Assembly: GCA_014860005.1 (NCBI GenBank)
Contig: JACZKP010000195.1
Coordinates: 1-64,000, forward strand
DNA: 64,000 nucleotides
Direction of reading: 5' to 3'
Source: Verrucomicrobiota bacterium
GTDB taxonomy: Bacteria; Verrucomicrobiota; Verrucomicrobiae; Limisphaerales; UBA11358
Part shown: one piece after another, positions 9,730 to 18,208 of the stretch
Numbering within the stretch: position 1 is the first letter of the stretch
Layout of the letters: the number at the start of each line of letters is the position of its first letter
Program-made: the position numbers and the translations under genes
Notes under the pieces: model-generated
What the model was told of the DNA's origin: nothing
The model's database searches: none
What the model saw: only the letters and a program-made list of their open reading frames with translations

Positions 9730-10683
9730 TCATACCGTCCGAAATTCCAGTCCGGCCACGGCCTCCGTTTTCCGCTCCAGAACTCCGATGGCTTCCACCT
9801 GCCGAAGCAGGCGGGAGATCTGATCCTCCGTCAGTCGTCGCACCGGGGGACGCACCGGTCCGCAATCCATCCCCACCAGGCGCATGATCGCCTTGCCGGC
9901 GGGCAGCACGCCGAATTGCACCAGCAACTGCACCAGCTTCACTGATTTCAATTGCAGGGCTTGCGCGGTCACGAGGTCGCCGGCTTGATGCGCAGCGATG
10001 ATCTTGTGATAAAGCGGGGCGACATAATTGTAGGTGCTACCCACCGCGCCGGGGACACCAAGGGCCAGCCCGGCCAGCAACATTTCGTCGCAGCCAAACA
10101 GGATGTTGAACCGGCCATCCTCCGCTTCCAGACACTCCTGCAACGACATCAGATTTGAACTGGTGAATTTGACGCCGGCCAGATTGGGAATGCGCGCGCG
10201 GCCTTTGCGCAGGAACTCCACCATGGAAAGTTCCACACCGGTCAATGCTGGAATGTCGTAAAAATAAAACGGCAGGGAGGTCGCCGCAGCCGCCACCGGC
10301 TCGCAAAAATCCAACAGATCATCCACGGTGGCCGGTTTGAAGTAGGAGGGCGACAGGATGCTGACCGCATCGGCGCCGATCTCCTGCGCGTGAGCGGCGA
10401 GGGCAGCCGCATCGCCAATACTGTTATGTCCCGCATGGACGATGAGCTTGAGTGCATCGTTCGTGATCGCAGCGCGCCAGCGCTCGGCCACCTGCCGGCG
10501 CTCCGCGACAGTCAGCGACAGCCCTTCACCGGTGCTGCCACAGATGAAAGCGCCCCTGACACCGTCCGCCGCCAGGCGGGCCGCCTGCCGCTCGATCATG
10601 TCGAGGTTCAAGCTGCCGTCCGCGTGCATCGGGGTGTGGGGAGCGGCGACGAGTCCCGTCAGGAACTTTGAATAGTTGCGCAT
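9730..10683 (-). CDS. N-acetylneuraminate lyase-like aldolase (DapA/NanA family)
   Basis: A 317-residue class I aldolase of the dihydrodipicolinate synthase/N-acetylneuraminate lyase superfamily. The Schiff-base Lys is Lys172 in AGVKFTSSN, the catalytic Tyr is Tyr142 in YDIPALTGV, and the carboxylate-binding loop is GSTGEGLSL (49-57). The IPALTGV and GSTYNYV segments favour the sialate-lyase branch over DapA. ATG 10683 is chosen; the frame stays open upstream but runs into the divergent promoter region. It lies head-to-head with a GntR/LacI-type regulator, a sialidase and a NanM-like symporter, which supports sialic acid cleavage to N-acetylmannosamine and pyruvate. A related keto-acid sugar substrate remains possible. 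Confidence 0.82.
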   Translation of the reverse strand: MRNYSKFLTGLVAAPHTPMHADGSLNLDMIERQAARLAADGVRGAFICGSTGEGLSLTVAERRQVAERWRAAITNDALKLIVHAGHNSIGDAAALAAHAQEIGADAVSILSPSYFKPATVDDLLDFCEPVAAAATSLPFYFYDIPALTGVELSMVEFLRKGRARIPNLAGVKFTSSNLMSLQECLEAEDGRFNILFGCDEMLLAGLALGVPGAVGSTYNYVAPLYHKIIAAHQAGDLVTAQALQLKSVKLVQLLVQFGVLPAGKAIMRLVGMDCGPVRPPVRRLTEDQISRLLRQVEAIGVLERKTEAVAGLEFRTV

Positions 10684-10801
10684 AGCGTGAGCATAATTTG
10701 CTATCAACCACCCGCAGGGAGCGAACAAATACGACTTGTCATTTATGCAGACAGCCGCATGTTTGCCCGGGCCGGTGGGCCGCATGACCTGACACAACAC
10801 C
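10684..10801. promoter_or_regulatory. Divergent control region between lyase and regulator genes
   Basis: 118 bp shared by the divergent lyase and regulator genes. An imperfect palindrome, AGCATAATTTGCT (10690-10702), sits immediately upstream of the lyase start. It is a reasonable operator candidate for the adjacent regulator. This is inference only, and no clear -35/-10 elements are seen. Confidence 0.4.
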
Positions 10802-11878
10802 ATGGATGCCATCCCGAAACGCTCCTCGCTCGTGGCGCAAACCGCCGCCATCCTGCGCGAGAACATCCTGGCCGGCGTGTGGGAAGACCTGCTGCCGGGC
10901 GAACTGGAGCTTTGCGAGCGGTTTCAGGTCAGCCGCGTCACCCTGCGCGCGGCGTTGGACCAGCTTCGGCGCGAGGGTTGGTTTCGCAGCACCCAGGGCA
11001 AACGCCGCGTCATTACCCGCGAACGCGCCCTCAAAGCGTCCGTCAAACCGAGCGACTCCGTGGTGCTGCTCTCGCCGCTGCCGCTGCAACACATCCCCGC
11101 CAGCGTGATTTTTTGGGTGGATGCCTTGCGCGATCATCTGGGCGCTGCCGGCTACCGCTTGGAAGTTCAAGCCAGTCAGGCCTGCTATTCCCAGCACCCG
11201 GAGCACGCGCTCGAAGCGCTGGTCCACAAGTGCCGGCCCGCCGGTTGGGTGTTGTACCTTTCAACTGCGCCCATGCAACAATGGTTTTCTGACCGCGGCC
11301 AGCGGTGCGTGATCAGCGGCTCCCACCATCCGAACGTGGAACTCTCCTCGGTGGACATTGATTATGCCGCCGCCTGCCAGCACGCCGTTGGGTTGCTGGC
11401 GGGGAAAGGCCATCGGCGGCTGGCCCTGTTGATGCCGCACAGCGACCAGGCCGGCAACCTGGAAAGCGAGCGCGGGTTCACCGGAGCCGGTGAGAAACTT
11501 CAGTCTCAAGGTGTGGAAACCCTCGTCTCGCACCATGATGGCTCCGTCGCGGCCATTTGTCGCGCGCTGGACGGATTAGTTCGCGCCGCCCGACCCGTGA
11601 CGGGTTTCCTTGTGGCCAAACCGGCGCACTTCGTGACTGCGGTCAGTCATCTGCTGCGGCGCGGCGTGCGGGTGCCCCAGGACGTAAGCCTGATCTCCCG
11701 CGACGACGATCCGTTGCTGGAGCACCTGGTGCCGAGCGTCACCCGGTATCACACTGATCCGGCGCTGTTCGCCCGCAAGATTTCCCGCATTGTCGTGGAC
11801 ATGGTTCGCAACGGTGTGCGGCGGCGGCACGACTCCCGTTTGATGCCGACGCTCATTCGCGGCGAAACGCTGGGTTGA
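10802..11878 (+). CDS. GntR-type HTH / LacI-type sensor transcriptional regulator
   Basis: A 358-residue regulator. The N-terminal winged helix (residues about 8-75) shows the GntR signature: LREN-I-L-AGVW, LPGE-LELCERF-QVSR-VTLR-AALDQL and the wing RSTQGKRR. The remainder (about 85-350) is a LacI/PurR-like periplasmic-binding-protein fold, seen in the AVGLLAGKGHRRLALL strand-helix, CRAL-DGL-VRA and GVRVPQDVSLISRDD segments. This hybrid is the AraR/GntR-LacI layout used for sugar-responsive repressors. It is divergent from the lyase gene and upstream of the sialidase and transporter, so it probably controls the whole locus in response to a sugar ligand. Confidence 0.83.
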   Translation: MDAIPKRSSLVAQTAAILRENILAGVWEDLLPGELELCERFQVSRVTLRAALDQLRREGWFRSTQGKRRVITRERALKASVKPSDSVVLLSPLPLQHIPASVIFWVDALRDHLGAAGYRLEVQASQACYSQHPEHALEALVHKCRPAGWVLYLSTAPMQQWFSDRGQRCVISGSHHPNVELSSVDIDYAAACQHAVGLLAGKGHRRLALLMPHSDQAGNLESERGFTGAGEKLQSQGVETLVSHHDGSVAAICRALDGLVRAARPVTGFLVAKPAHFVTAVSHLLRRGVRVPQDVSLISRDDDPLLEHLVPSVTRYHTDPALFARKISRIVVDMVRNGVRRRHDSRLMPTLIRGETLG

Positions 11879-11911
11879 ACCGGCTTCCACCGGGCCCGGA
11901 ACGAAAGCGCG

Positions 11912-11943
11912 CGCGGCTGTCCGACAAAAAGACAAGCGGAACC
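11912..11943. repeat. Dispersed hairpin repeat, copy 2
   Basis: Contains GCGGCTGTCCGAC, an A-run and AGACAAGCGGAA, closely matching the repeat at 6359-6391. It lies 34 bp after the regulator stop and about 105 bp before the sialidase start. Confidence 0.6.
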
Positions 11944-12047
11944 AACTGGAGATCGCGCTCAACTAAGTTAACCTGTTCCCTCAACACAAGCTGGTGGCCC
12001 GCGGAAATTCCTGCGCGTTCCAACAGCCGGATCAACATGGCCTGAGT

Positions 12048-13199
12048 ATGAAGCAAAAACTTTTTTCGATCCTTGCGGTTCTCGGCACGATGAGTGCGCT
12101 GGCCCAAACCCCGCGTGGCTACAGCATCCCGCTGATTGATCTTGCGGGTGAAACCCACCGGCAGGTCATCGTGGACCGCGAGCCGGGCCAGTATCTTGGC
12201 CATCCCACCACCCTGCTCCTGGCGGACGGCAAGACCATGCTCTGCGTTTATCCCAAGGGCCACGGTCGCGGGGCGATTGTTTACAAACGCAGCCCCGACG
12301 GCGGCCTGACGTGGAGCAAGCGCCTGCCGGTGCCGGAGAACTGGGCCACCAGCATGGAAGTTCCCACTCTGCATCGCACCGTTGCGCCGGACGGCAAGAA
12401 ACGCATCATTATGTGGTCCGGATTGTATCCCGCGCGGCTCGCAGTGACGGACGACGACGGCCAACACTGGAGCGACTTGCAGCCGGTAGGTAATTGGGGC
12501 GGCATTGTGGTCATGGGTTTCACCGAACCGCTCAAGACGGGCGCAGGCCATTACCTCGCCATGTTCCATGACGACGGACGGTTCCTCACCGCCAAACCGC
12601 AGCAACAGAAACCGGTGTTGTTCACCCTTTTCAAAACGTTTTCCAAAGATGGCGGCCTGACGTGGTCGTTTCCCGAGGAAGTGTGGCAAGGCTCGGATGT
12701 GCATTTGTGCGAGCCGGGCTTGATCCGTTCGCCGGATGGCAAACAGCTCGCCGTGTTGTTGCGGGAAAACGCGCGCCGGAAGAATTCGCATGTCATTTTC
12801 TCCAATGACGAAGCGAAAACGTGGTCCGCACCACGCGAACTGCCCGGCGCGCTCACCGGCGACCGGCACACCGGCAAATACGCTCCCGACGGACGGCTGT
12901 TCATCAGCTTCCGCGACACCACGCTGGAAAGTCCGACCAAAGGCGACTGGGTCGGCTGGGTGGGCAAGTATGATGACATCGTCAAGAATCGCGAAGGCGG
13001 ATATCGTGTGCGGCTGATGGACAACACCAAGGGTGCGGATTGTGCCTACCCCGGGGTAGAACTCCTGCCCGACGGCACGTTCGTCACGACCACGTACGGT
13101 CACTGGACCACCAACGAGCAACCTTACATCGTCAGCGTGCGGTTTAAGTTGTCCGAGTTGGATGCGAAACATCGGGCGAGCCAGCCAGCCGGGCGTTGA
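12048..13199 (+). CDS. Exported sialidase-family (BNR/Asp-box) glycoside hydrolase
   Basis: A 383-residue protein with a signal peptide (MKQKLFSILAVLGTMSALA, cleavage after ALA-Q). The mature part is a six-bladed propeller of the exo-alpha-sialidase type. At least three Asp-boxes are visible: SPDGGLTWSK, SKDGGLTWSF and the degenerate SNDEAKTWSA, with the aspartates on turn positions. Start ATG 12048 is set by the signal peptide; an in-frame extension upstream is not signal-like. It follows the regulator and precedes the Kelch-symporter fusion. The context supports release of a terminal sugar, probably sialic acid, outside the cytoplasm. Without a recognisable RIP motif or complete Arg triad by eye, the exact linkage is uncertain. 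Confidence 0.8.
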   Translation: MKQKLFSILAVLGTMSALAQTPRGYSIPLIDLAGETHRQVIVDREPGQYLGHPTTLLLADGKTMLCVYPKGHGRGAIVYKRSPDGGLTWSKRLPVPENWATSMEVPTLHRTVAPDGKKRIIMWSGLYPARLAVTDDDGQHWSDLQPVGNWGGIVVMGFTEPLKTGAGHYLAMFHDDGRFLTAKPQQQKPVLFTLFKTFSKDGGLTWSFPEEVWQGSDVHLCEPGLIRSPDGKQLAVLLRENARRKNSHVIFSNDEAKTWSAPRELPGALTGDRHTGKYAPDGRLFISFRDTTLESPTKGDWVGWVGKYDDIVKNREGGYRVRLMDNTKGADCAYPGVELLPDGTFVTTTYGHWTTNEQPYIVSVRFKLSELDAKHRASQPAGR

Positions 13200-13333
13200 T
13201 GGGTTATCGCCAGCCGCGCGAGGGTTTTTGTTGAAGTCCGCGGGACGCGGTGACAGCGCACTGGTCTGGCGCAAATACAAGCAGGAATCGCTGGAGGCGC
13301 TGCCGGTCATTCCATATCGTCGCCCCAACCATT

Positions 13334-15931
13334 ATGGCTACGCACCCACCTACGCTCCCGCGCCACCGGACTTTCGCCGCACAGCGGCGGCGAATACGCA
13401 CGTTTGTTTGTGGTTTGCTGGCCTCAATTGCACTGTCTGTGGGCGCGACCGAAAATTCCTCGCCATTGAACTGGCGACAATTCCCCCCGCTGCCGGATTC
13501 GCTGGGAGTTGCCGCGCCGTTTGCCGGGGTGAGCGGCAAAACTCTGCTGGTGGCCGGTGGCGCAAATTTTCCCAACGGCTTGCCGTGGGAGGGCGGCACC
13601 AAAGTCTGGCACGACACGGTCTATTCACTGGCCGCGCCCGATGCCGGGTGGAAAACCGTCGGCAGACTCCCGCGCCCGCTGGCCTACGGCGTTTCCGTTA
13701 CTTACGGCCAGGGCGTGGTGTGTGCGGGCGGCAGTGATGCGGAACGCCATTACGCCGATGTCTTCGTGATGCGACTGGTCGGTGAGGAGCTTCAGTTTCA
13801 AACCCTGCCGCCGTTGCCCGGACCGCTGGCCAATGGCGCCGGGGCGCTGCTGGGCAACACACTCTACATTGCCGGCGGCAGTGAAACCCCGGAGGCAACC
13901 AACGCGTTGCAAAACTTCTGGGCGCTCGATCTGGCGGCGGTGCAACCGCAGTGGCGGGAATTGGCACCGTGGCCCGGCCCGGCGCGGATGCTCCCCGTGG
14001 CAGCGGTGCAGGATGGCGCGTTCTTTCTCGCCAGCGGCGTGGAACTTTTCGGCGACGCGGACGGTAAGCCGGCGCGCCGTTACTTGAATGACGCCTACCG
14101 CTATAAACCCGGCGCTGGTTGGAGACGCATCGCTGATTTGCCGCATCCGACGGCGGCTGCGCCCTCGCCCGCACCGGCCTTGGGTCAGTCGTCTTTTGTC
14201 GTTCTTGGCGGCGACGACGGCTCCAAAGTCGGCTTCCAGCCAATCGCACAGCATCCCGGATTTCCCAAAACCATTCTTGCCTATCACACCATCACGGACA
14301 CCTGGAAGCCGCTCGGTGAAGTGCCCGCCGCCCGCGTCACCACCCCGACGGTGAAATGGAACGACGACTGGATCGTGCCCAGCGGTGAAATGCGGCCCGG
14401 CGTGCGTTCGCCGGAAGTGTGGTCGTTCAAGGCCACCGCGCGAAAAGCCGCCTTTGGCTGGATCAATTATTCGGCCGTGTTCGCCTATCTGCTCGGCATG
14501 GTATGGATTGGATTCATCTGCTCGAAGAAAAACAAGAGCACGAACGACTTCTTCCGGGGCGGCCAGCGGATTCCCTGGTGGGCGGCGGGTTTGAGCATTT
14601 TCGCGACGATGCTCAGTTCGATCACGTTCATGGCCATCCCGGCGGCGTCCTACTTGAGCGGCTGGAATCTGTTCCTCGCCAATTCCTATATCCTGATCAC
14701 GCCGCTGGTGGTGTTCGTGTTCCTGCCGTTTTATCGCAACCTGAACGTGACCTCGGCCTACGAATATCTGGAGCGGCGGTTCAACCTCGCCACCCGGCTG
14801 GCGGGGAGCGTTTTGTTTATGCTCTATCAATGCGGACGCATCGCCATCGTGCTCTATCTCCCGGCGCTGGCGCTGGCGACGGTGAGCGATTTCAACATGC
14901 AAACCTGCATCCTCATCATGGGCGTGCTGTGCATCGTCTATACCGTGGTGGGCGGAATCGAGGCGGTGATCTGGACGGACGTGGTGCAGGCGTTCCTGCT
15001 CATGGGCGGAGCGATCTTCAGCTTGGTGTTCATTCTCGTGAACGTCGAAGGCGGCATCGGCGGCGCGGTGCGCATCGCGTCGGACGGCGAACACTTCTTT
15101 GAAACTGTGAACTGGAGTTGGGACCTCACCGTGGCGTCGGGTTGGGTGATCCTGATCGGCAGTTTGTTTCACAATCTCTTTCCCTACACCGCCAGCCAGG
15201 ACGTCGTGCAACGTTACGTCACCACGAAGGATCAAGCCGGCGCCGCGCGCGGCATCTGGCTCAACGCGCTGGTCTCCGTGCCCGCGCAAGCCGTGTTCTT
15301 CGCGCTCGGCACGGCGCTATACGTCTTCTACAAACAACATCCGGCCCGGCTGGAAACCACGCTCCAGAACGACGCCATCTTCCCCTTCTTCCTCATGTCC
15401 GAACTGCCTGTGGGCGTGGCCGGACTGGTGGTGGCGGGCATTTTCGCGGCGGCGCAATCCACGCTTTCCAGCAGTCTGAACTCCATTGCCACCGCCTACG
15501 TCACGGATTTTCACCGGCGTCTGTGGCCCGCGCAGGGCGACCGCAGCTATCTGCGTGCGGCGCGGTTGGCGACGCTGGGAGTCGGCGTAGTGGGCATCGG
15601 CATTGCGCTGATCATGGCGGGCACGGACATCCGTTCCATTTACACCACCTTCCTTGAAGTGCTGGGCCTGTTGGGCGGCACGCTGTCCGGTCTGTTCCTG
15701 CTGGGCATCTTCAGCCGCCGCGCTTCCGGCCGGGGGGCGCTTATTGGCGCGATGCTGAGCGCGGCCATTGTTTTCACCGTGCGTTACACCCATCCGTTGA
15801 ATGTGTATGCCTACGCGCCGATTGGCCTGACGAGTTGTGTGCTGGCCGGTTGGCTGGTCAGTCTGATGCTGTTGCCGGTGCGCAAGGACCTCGCCGGTCT
15901 CACGATTCACACCTTGAACCGGCGCGCGTAA
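13334..15931 (+). CDS. Kelch (NanM-like mutarotase)-sodium:solute symporter fusion
   Basis: An 865-residue two-part protein. Residues 1-42 carry a basic start and a hydrophobic signal segment (TFVCGLLASIALSVGA). Residues about 45-365 form Kelch-type propeller blades (repeats with LLVAGG, GVVCAGGSD, TLYIAGG and FVVLGGDDG), like N-acetylneuraminate epimerase NanM. From about residue 372 there follows a complete sodium:solute symporter (SSS/SLC5-type) of about 490 residues, with FFRGGQRIPWWAAGLSIF at its start and roughly 13 membrane segments. The propeller would face the periplasm. Together they would convert an anomer and import it with Na+. ATG 13334 gives the best leader, although the frame is open from 13250. 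Confidence 0.85.
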   Translation: MATHPPTLPRHRTFAAQRRRIRTFVCGLLASIALSVGATENSSPLNWRQFPPLPDSLGVAAPFAGVSGKTLLVAGGANFPNGLPWEGGTKVWHDTVYSLAAPDAGWKTVGRLPRPLAYGVSVTYGQGVVCAGGSDAERHYADVFVMRLVGEELQFQTLPPLPGPLANGAGALLGNTLYIAGGSETPEATNALQNFWALDLAAVQPQWRELAPWPGPARMLPVAAVQDGAFFLASGVELFGDADGKPARRYLNDAYRYKPGAGWRRIADLPHPTAAAPSPAPALGQSSFVVLGGDDGSKVGFQPIAQHPGFPKTILAYHTITDTWKPLGEVPAARVTTPTVKWNDDWIVPSGEMRPGVRSPEVWSFKATARKAAFGWINYSAVFAYLLGMVWIGFICSKKNKSTNDFFRGGQRIPWWAAGLSIFATMLSSITFMAIPAASYLSGWNLFLANSYILITPLVVFVFLPFYRNLNVTSAYEYLERRFNLATRLAGSVLFMLYQCGRIAIVLYLPALALATVSDFNMQTCILIMGVLCIVYTVVGGIEAVIWTDVVQAFLLMGGAIFSLVFILVNVEGGIGGAVRIASDGEHFFETVNWSWDLTVASGWVILIGSLFHNLFPYTASQDVVQRYVTTKDQAGAARGIWLNALVSVPAQAVFFALGTALYVFYKQHPARLETTLQNDAIFPFFLMSELPVGVAGLVVAGIFAAAQSTLSSSLNSIATAYVTDFHRRLWPAQGDRSYLRAARLATLGVGVVGIGIALIMAGTDIRSIYTTFLEVLGLLGGTLSGLFLLGIFSRRASGRGALIGAMLSAAIVFTVRYTHPLNVYAYAPIGLTSCVLAGWLVSLMLLPVRKDLAGLTIHTLNRRA

Positions 15932-16081
15932 ACTTCAGCTTTTGAAACTCATCGCGTCATCATACTTTGGCGAACGCGGACCTCGATTATTTGCACGTCA
16001 ATTAGCTCGGTGTGCCCAACGAGATATAACCGTCGGACTCAATTCCGTCGGTTCCGTCAAATTCAGTAAGATCCATAAGTT

Positions 16082-16447
16082 TTATGATTTTTTTGTGGGG
16101 GATTTCCGCTTCTTCTCGGCCTGACGCTTTCTTTCCTCCATCTCTTTTCTTTTGGCTTTGATTTTAAGCCTGTGGTTCTTCGCTTTTCTTTCGGCCTCTC
16201 TAGCCTTCAGCCGTCGTTCATGGGCTTCATAACGAGTAAGACCTTTTCTCTCGGCAATTTGTTGACCCTTATTCAGCATGTTCAATCTTCGTATCTCAAG
16301 GTTTTGTTTCTCAATGTGTTTTAATAATTCTTTGTTTTGTTCTTCGATCCTTTTCAGCGTCATTGCCGCATCTTGAGCGCCACCCGCAGCTTTGCTTGCC
16401 ATACCCGCAAGCGATAACATTTGAATTGGAGATAATGGGATAAACAT
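16082..16447 (-). CDS. Small coiled-coil, highly basic hypothetical protein
   Basis: 121 residues. A short uncharged N-terminus (residues 1-28, PLSPIQMLSLAGMASKAAGG) is followed by a continuous, heptad-like charged helix (MTLKRIEEQNKELLKHIEK...). It ends in an extremely Lys/Arg-rich tail (KAKRKEMEERKRQAEKKRK). No recognised family. It lies first from the left in the AT-rich island, with the next gene 48 bp upstream on the same strand. The pattern suggests a structural or nucleic-acid-associated helix, but no function can be assigned. Its AT-rich codon use differs from all chromosomal neighbours. Confidence 0.55.
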   Translation of the reverse strand: MFIPLSPIQMLSLAGMASKAAGGAQDAAMTLKRIEEQNKELLKHIEKQNLEIRRLNMLNKGQQIAERKGLTRYEAHERRLKAREAERKAKNHRLKIKAKRKEMEERKRQAEKKRKSPTKKS

Positions 16448-16495
16448 AGGGTTTCGGGTTGTTTTGGCTTTTTAGTGTAATCAAATAATAAAGGA

Positions 16496-16759
16496 CTAAA
16501 ATGCACGTTTCCACTCAGTGCCAGAATCAGAAAACAAAACTTGATGAGACAATTTCTCAGCTTCGGCGGCATGAAGAACAAAGCCTAGAATGGGCAACCC
16601 ACTGTCTGAAACAATCATCCAAGAACCTTCGCCAAGTATTTCACCTCCTTGATGCTGACCATCTTTTATTGCCTTGTTTACGTCTGATACAACTGAAATC
16701 CAAAGTCTTTCTCTGCCAGATTCTTTCGGTGGTTTTGGAATTGAAACGACGATTTTCAT
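16496..16759 (-). CDS. Small hypothetical protein in AT-rich island
   Basis: 87 residues beginning MKIVVSIPKPP. It contains a plausible alpha/beta layout (LWISVVSDVNKAI, WMIVSDSGLPILGFVLHAAEAEKL) and no signal peptide or membrane segment. I do not recognise the family. It is preceded on the same strand by a 171-bp spacer containing the attC-like inverted repeat and followed by the coiled-coil gene. Start ATG 16759 is natural. The compact single-gene arrangement resembles a gene cassette. A real gene is likely from the coherent amino acid composition, though the evidence is modest. Confidence 0.5.
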   Translation of the reverse strand: MKIVVSIPKPPKESGRERLWISVVSDVNKAIKDGQHQGGEILGEGSWMIVSDSGLPILGFVLHAAEAEKLSHQVLFSDSGTEWKRAF

Positions 16760-16787
16760 AATAGTGTGGGGTAGTCAGCATCAAGCT

Positions 16788-16878
16788 CAGCGACAGCCGC
16801 CAACGGCCAAGGTTGAGCGTAAAACCAGCGTAGAATCACCTGAAAAGTCGAGCGGAGAAGCGGGGCGGCTGTTCGCTG
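16788..16878. repeat. Imperfect inverted repeat, attC-like
   Basis: The arms CAGCGACAGCCGCC (16788-16801) and GGCGGCTGTTCGCTG (16864-16878) pair with a single bulged base across about 62 bp. An extrahelical base in a long imperfect hairpin between small genes recalls integron attC sites. However, the flanking RYYYAAC/GTTRRRY core boxes are not clearly present. Confidence 0.4.
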
Positions 16879-16930
16879 CAGCGCCCTGTAGGCTGCAATT
16901 TTCAGCGTCTTTCATTTATTATTCTCTGTT

Positions 16931-17383
16931 TCAACTTGGTTTCCATGATCCTGATATCGGATAAACTAACGAACCTGTTGGGAATATCGCCCATTGTTGA
17001 TATTTCTTATCTTCTTCTGTTGGTGGCTTGTCTGTATGCACTAAAAAACCTATGGCTTTGTCTTTGGTGTAATCTGCGAAATGCTGGGCGTAATCTTTTA
17101 TCCGCTCGGTATTGGAGTAAACAATATTGCCGTACTTGTAAATTGTTTCAACACTACGAACGACATTCGTAACAAATAAAACGGCCATCAATACTCCGCC
17201 AATGATAGTCGTTTTTGTCCAAACCTCGAAATCTCCCCAAAATCCTTTCTTTTCTATTTTGTTCCCTTCTTGAAGTAATTTTTGCGGGTCAGGAATTTCT
17301 GGTAGCTGTTGAACTTCAAAATCGGTGTCCTCGTTTATTGCATACTTTTCTCGGATTGATTCTTTAGTGGGCAAGTTTTCCAT
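16931..17383 (-). CDS. Hypothetical membrane protein in AT-rich island
   Basis: 150 residues. An acidic cytoplasmic-type N-terminus (residues 1-55, rich in Glu/Asp/Lys) is followed by one clear transmembrane segment (TTIIGGVLMAVLFVTNVV, about 58-75). A Tyr/Lys-rich outer or C-terminal part (IYKYGNIVYSNTERIKDY...) ends in SGSWKPS. No known domain recognised. It is the rightmost and first-transcribed gene of the island, with AT-rich codon use. Topology suggests a single-pass bitopic protein. Function unknown. Confidence 0.55.
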   Translation of the reverse strand: MENLPTKESIREKYAINEDTDFEVQQLPEIPDPQKLLQEGNKIEKKGFWGDFEVWTKTTIIGGVLMAVLFVTNVVRSVETIYKYGNIVYSNTERIKDYAQHFADYTKDKAIGFLVHTDKPPTEEDKKYQQWAIFPTGSLVYPISGSWKPS

Positions 17384-17522
17384 AAAGCCTTTCGAGTTAA
17401 ATGTGAGTGTAGGTATTGCAGCCAGATATTCGGGAGCAAGTGGCGGTCTATCACGAATAGCATAATCAGCTTCTATTCCAGGCTTCCGTGCGTGTCAAGA
17501 AGGGGTTATAGATTTTTGACCC

Positions 17523-17714
17523 ATGAATATCGAACCCGGAAAAACCGCACGCCGGCTGGGCACGCTGATGCCCACTCCCAATGCGAAGTTACGGGTTCCG
17601 TTTCATGAAGTGTGCAGTATCGCCGGAAGCCTGACGAGTTGTGTGCTGGTGCTGTTGCCGGTGCGCAAGGACCTCGCCGGCCTCACGATTCACACCTTGA
17701 ATCGGCGCGCGTGA
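17523..17714 (+). pseudogene. Duplicated 3' fragment of the symporter gene fused to a foreign 5' end
   Basis: From about 17629 to 17719 the DNA repeats the last part of the symporter gene (15829-15939) almost exactly, including the HTLNRRA terminus. It lacks an internal 21-bp stretch, so CVLAGWLVSLMLLPV becomes CVLVLLPV. The preceding codons (17523-17628: MNIEPGKTARRL...PNAKLRVPFHEVC) are unrelated to the symporter. They weakly resemble the start of an integron/tyrosine recombinase (AKLR..HEVC), which would be truncated here. The 63-codon frame is best read as a recombination scar rather than a working gene. Confidence 0.6.
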
Positions 17715-18208
17715 AGTTCAAGGCCTGGGTGAACTCCCGGGGCGTTAACCGGGGTGTGAGATAGAATTCATCCGCTTCGGTCAGTTCCCTGAAATCGCCG
17801 TGTCAGTGTCCGCGGAGCGTTGGTGTGGAGGCGCCTTGTTTGCCAATGCAAGGTGCGGAGCACCGCAAGACCGTAGCCCACAGCGTGAGCTGTGGGTTGG
17901 CGTTCCGGCGGGGGCAAGCCCCGGAAGGGGCGACAGAAGCGACGCCAGGGTCAACGACCCGGTTTCTGCCGCCCCGGCCGGGGCTTTTTCTTCTGCCCGT
18001 CCACCCACAGTTCACGCTGTGGGCTACGGTCTGCCGGCGCTCTGCGCCTGACCTCAGGCTGTCAACTTCTGGAACTCCTGGCCCAGGCAGGAAAGGAAAA
18101 TTGGCCTGGGGTTCTGAAAAGGCTGGACGGATTTTGTCTCACATCTGCGTCCACGTTGTCACCGCGTTTTAACTTGGGAAACTTCGCGCCGGTTGTTCTA
18201 ATCCCGCC
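17715..18208. other. Intergenic stretch holding a large palindromic element
   Basis: About 490 bp between the duplicated symporter tail and the Ppx/GppA gene. It contains the palindromic repeat at 17871-18029. No credible gene is seen. The short frames on both strands come from the palindrome. Confidence 0.6.
17871..18029. repeat. Large palindromic (REP/MITE-like) element
   Basis: The 27-bp terminal arms (CCGTAGCCCACAGCGTGAGC... at 17871-17897, and its complement at 18003-18029) match at 26 of 27 positions. Inside, a second nested inverted repeat pairs CCCCGGAAGGGGCGACAGAA with TTCTGCCGCCCCGGCCGGGG. There is no coding potential. It looks like a transposable palindromic unit. Confidence 0.8.

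Larger units (their letters stand above)
15932..17628. mobile_element. AT-rich genomic island with three small minus-strand genes
   Basis: The base composition drops sharply here compared with both flanks, and the codon use of the three small genes is AT-rich. The segment begins right after the symporter stop and ends where a second, shortened copy of the symporter 3' end begins (17629-17714). This is the pattern of an insertion or recombination event that duplicated its border. The small unrelated genes all share one orientation, and one spacer is an attC-like inverted repeat, so an integron-cassette-like origin is possible. No integrase is intact. Confidence 0.55.

Noticed and set aside
16010..16025. 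GCCCAAC box that fits an integron R'' site
   Set aside because: No matching GTTRRRY box follows at attC distance, so a single 7-mer is not evidence.
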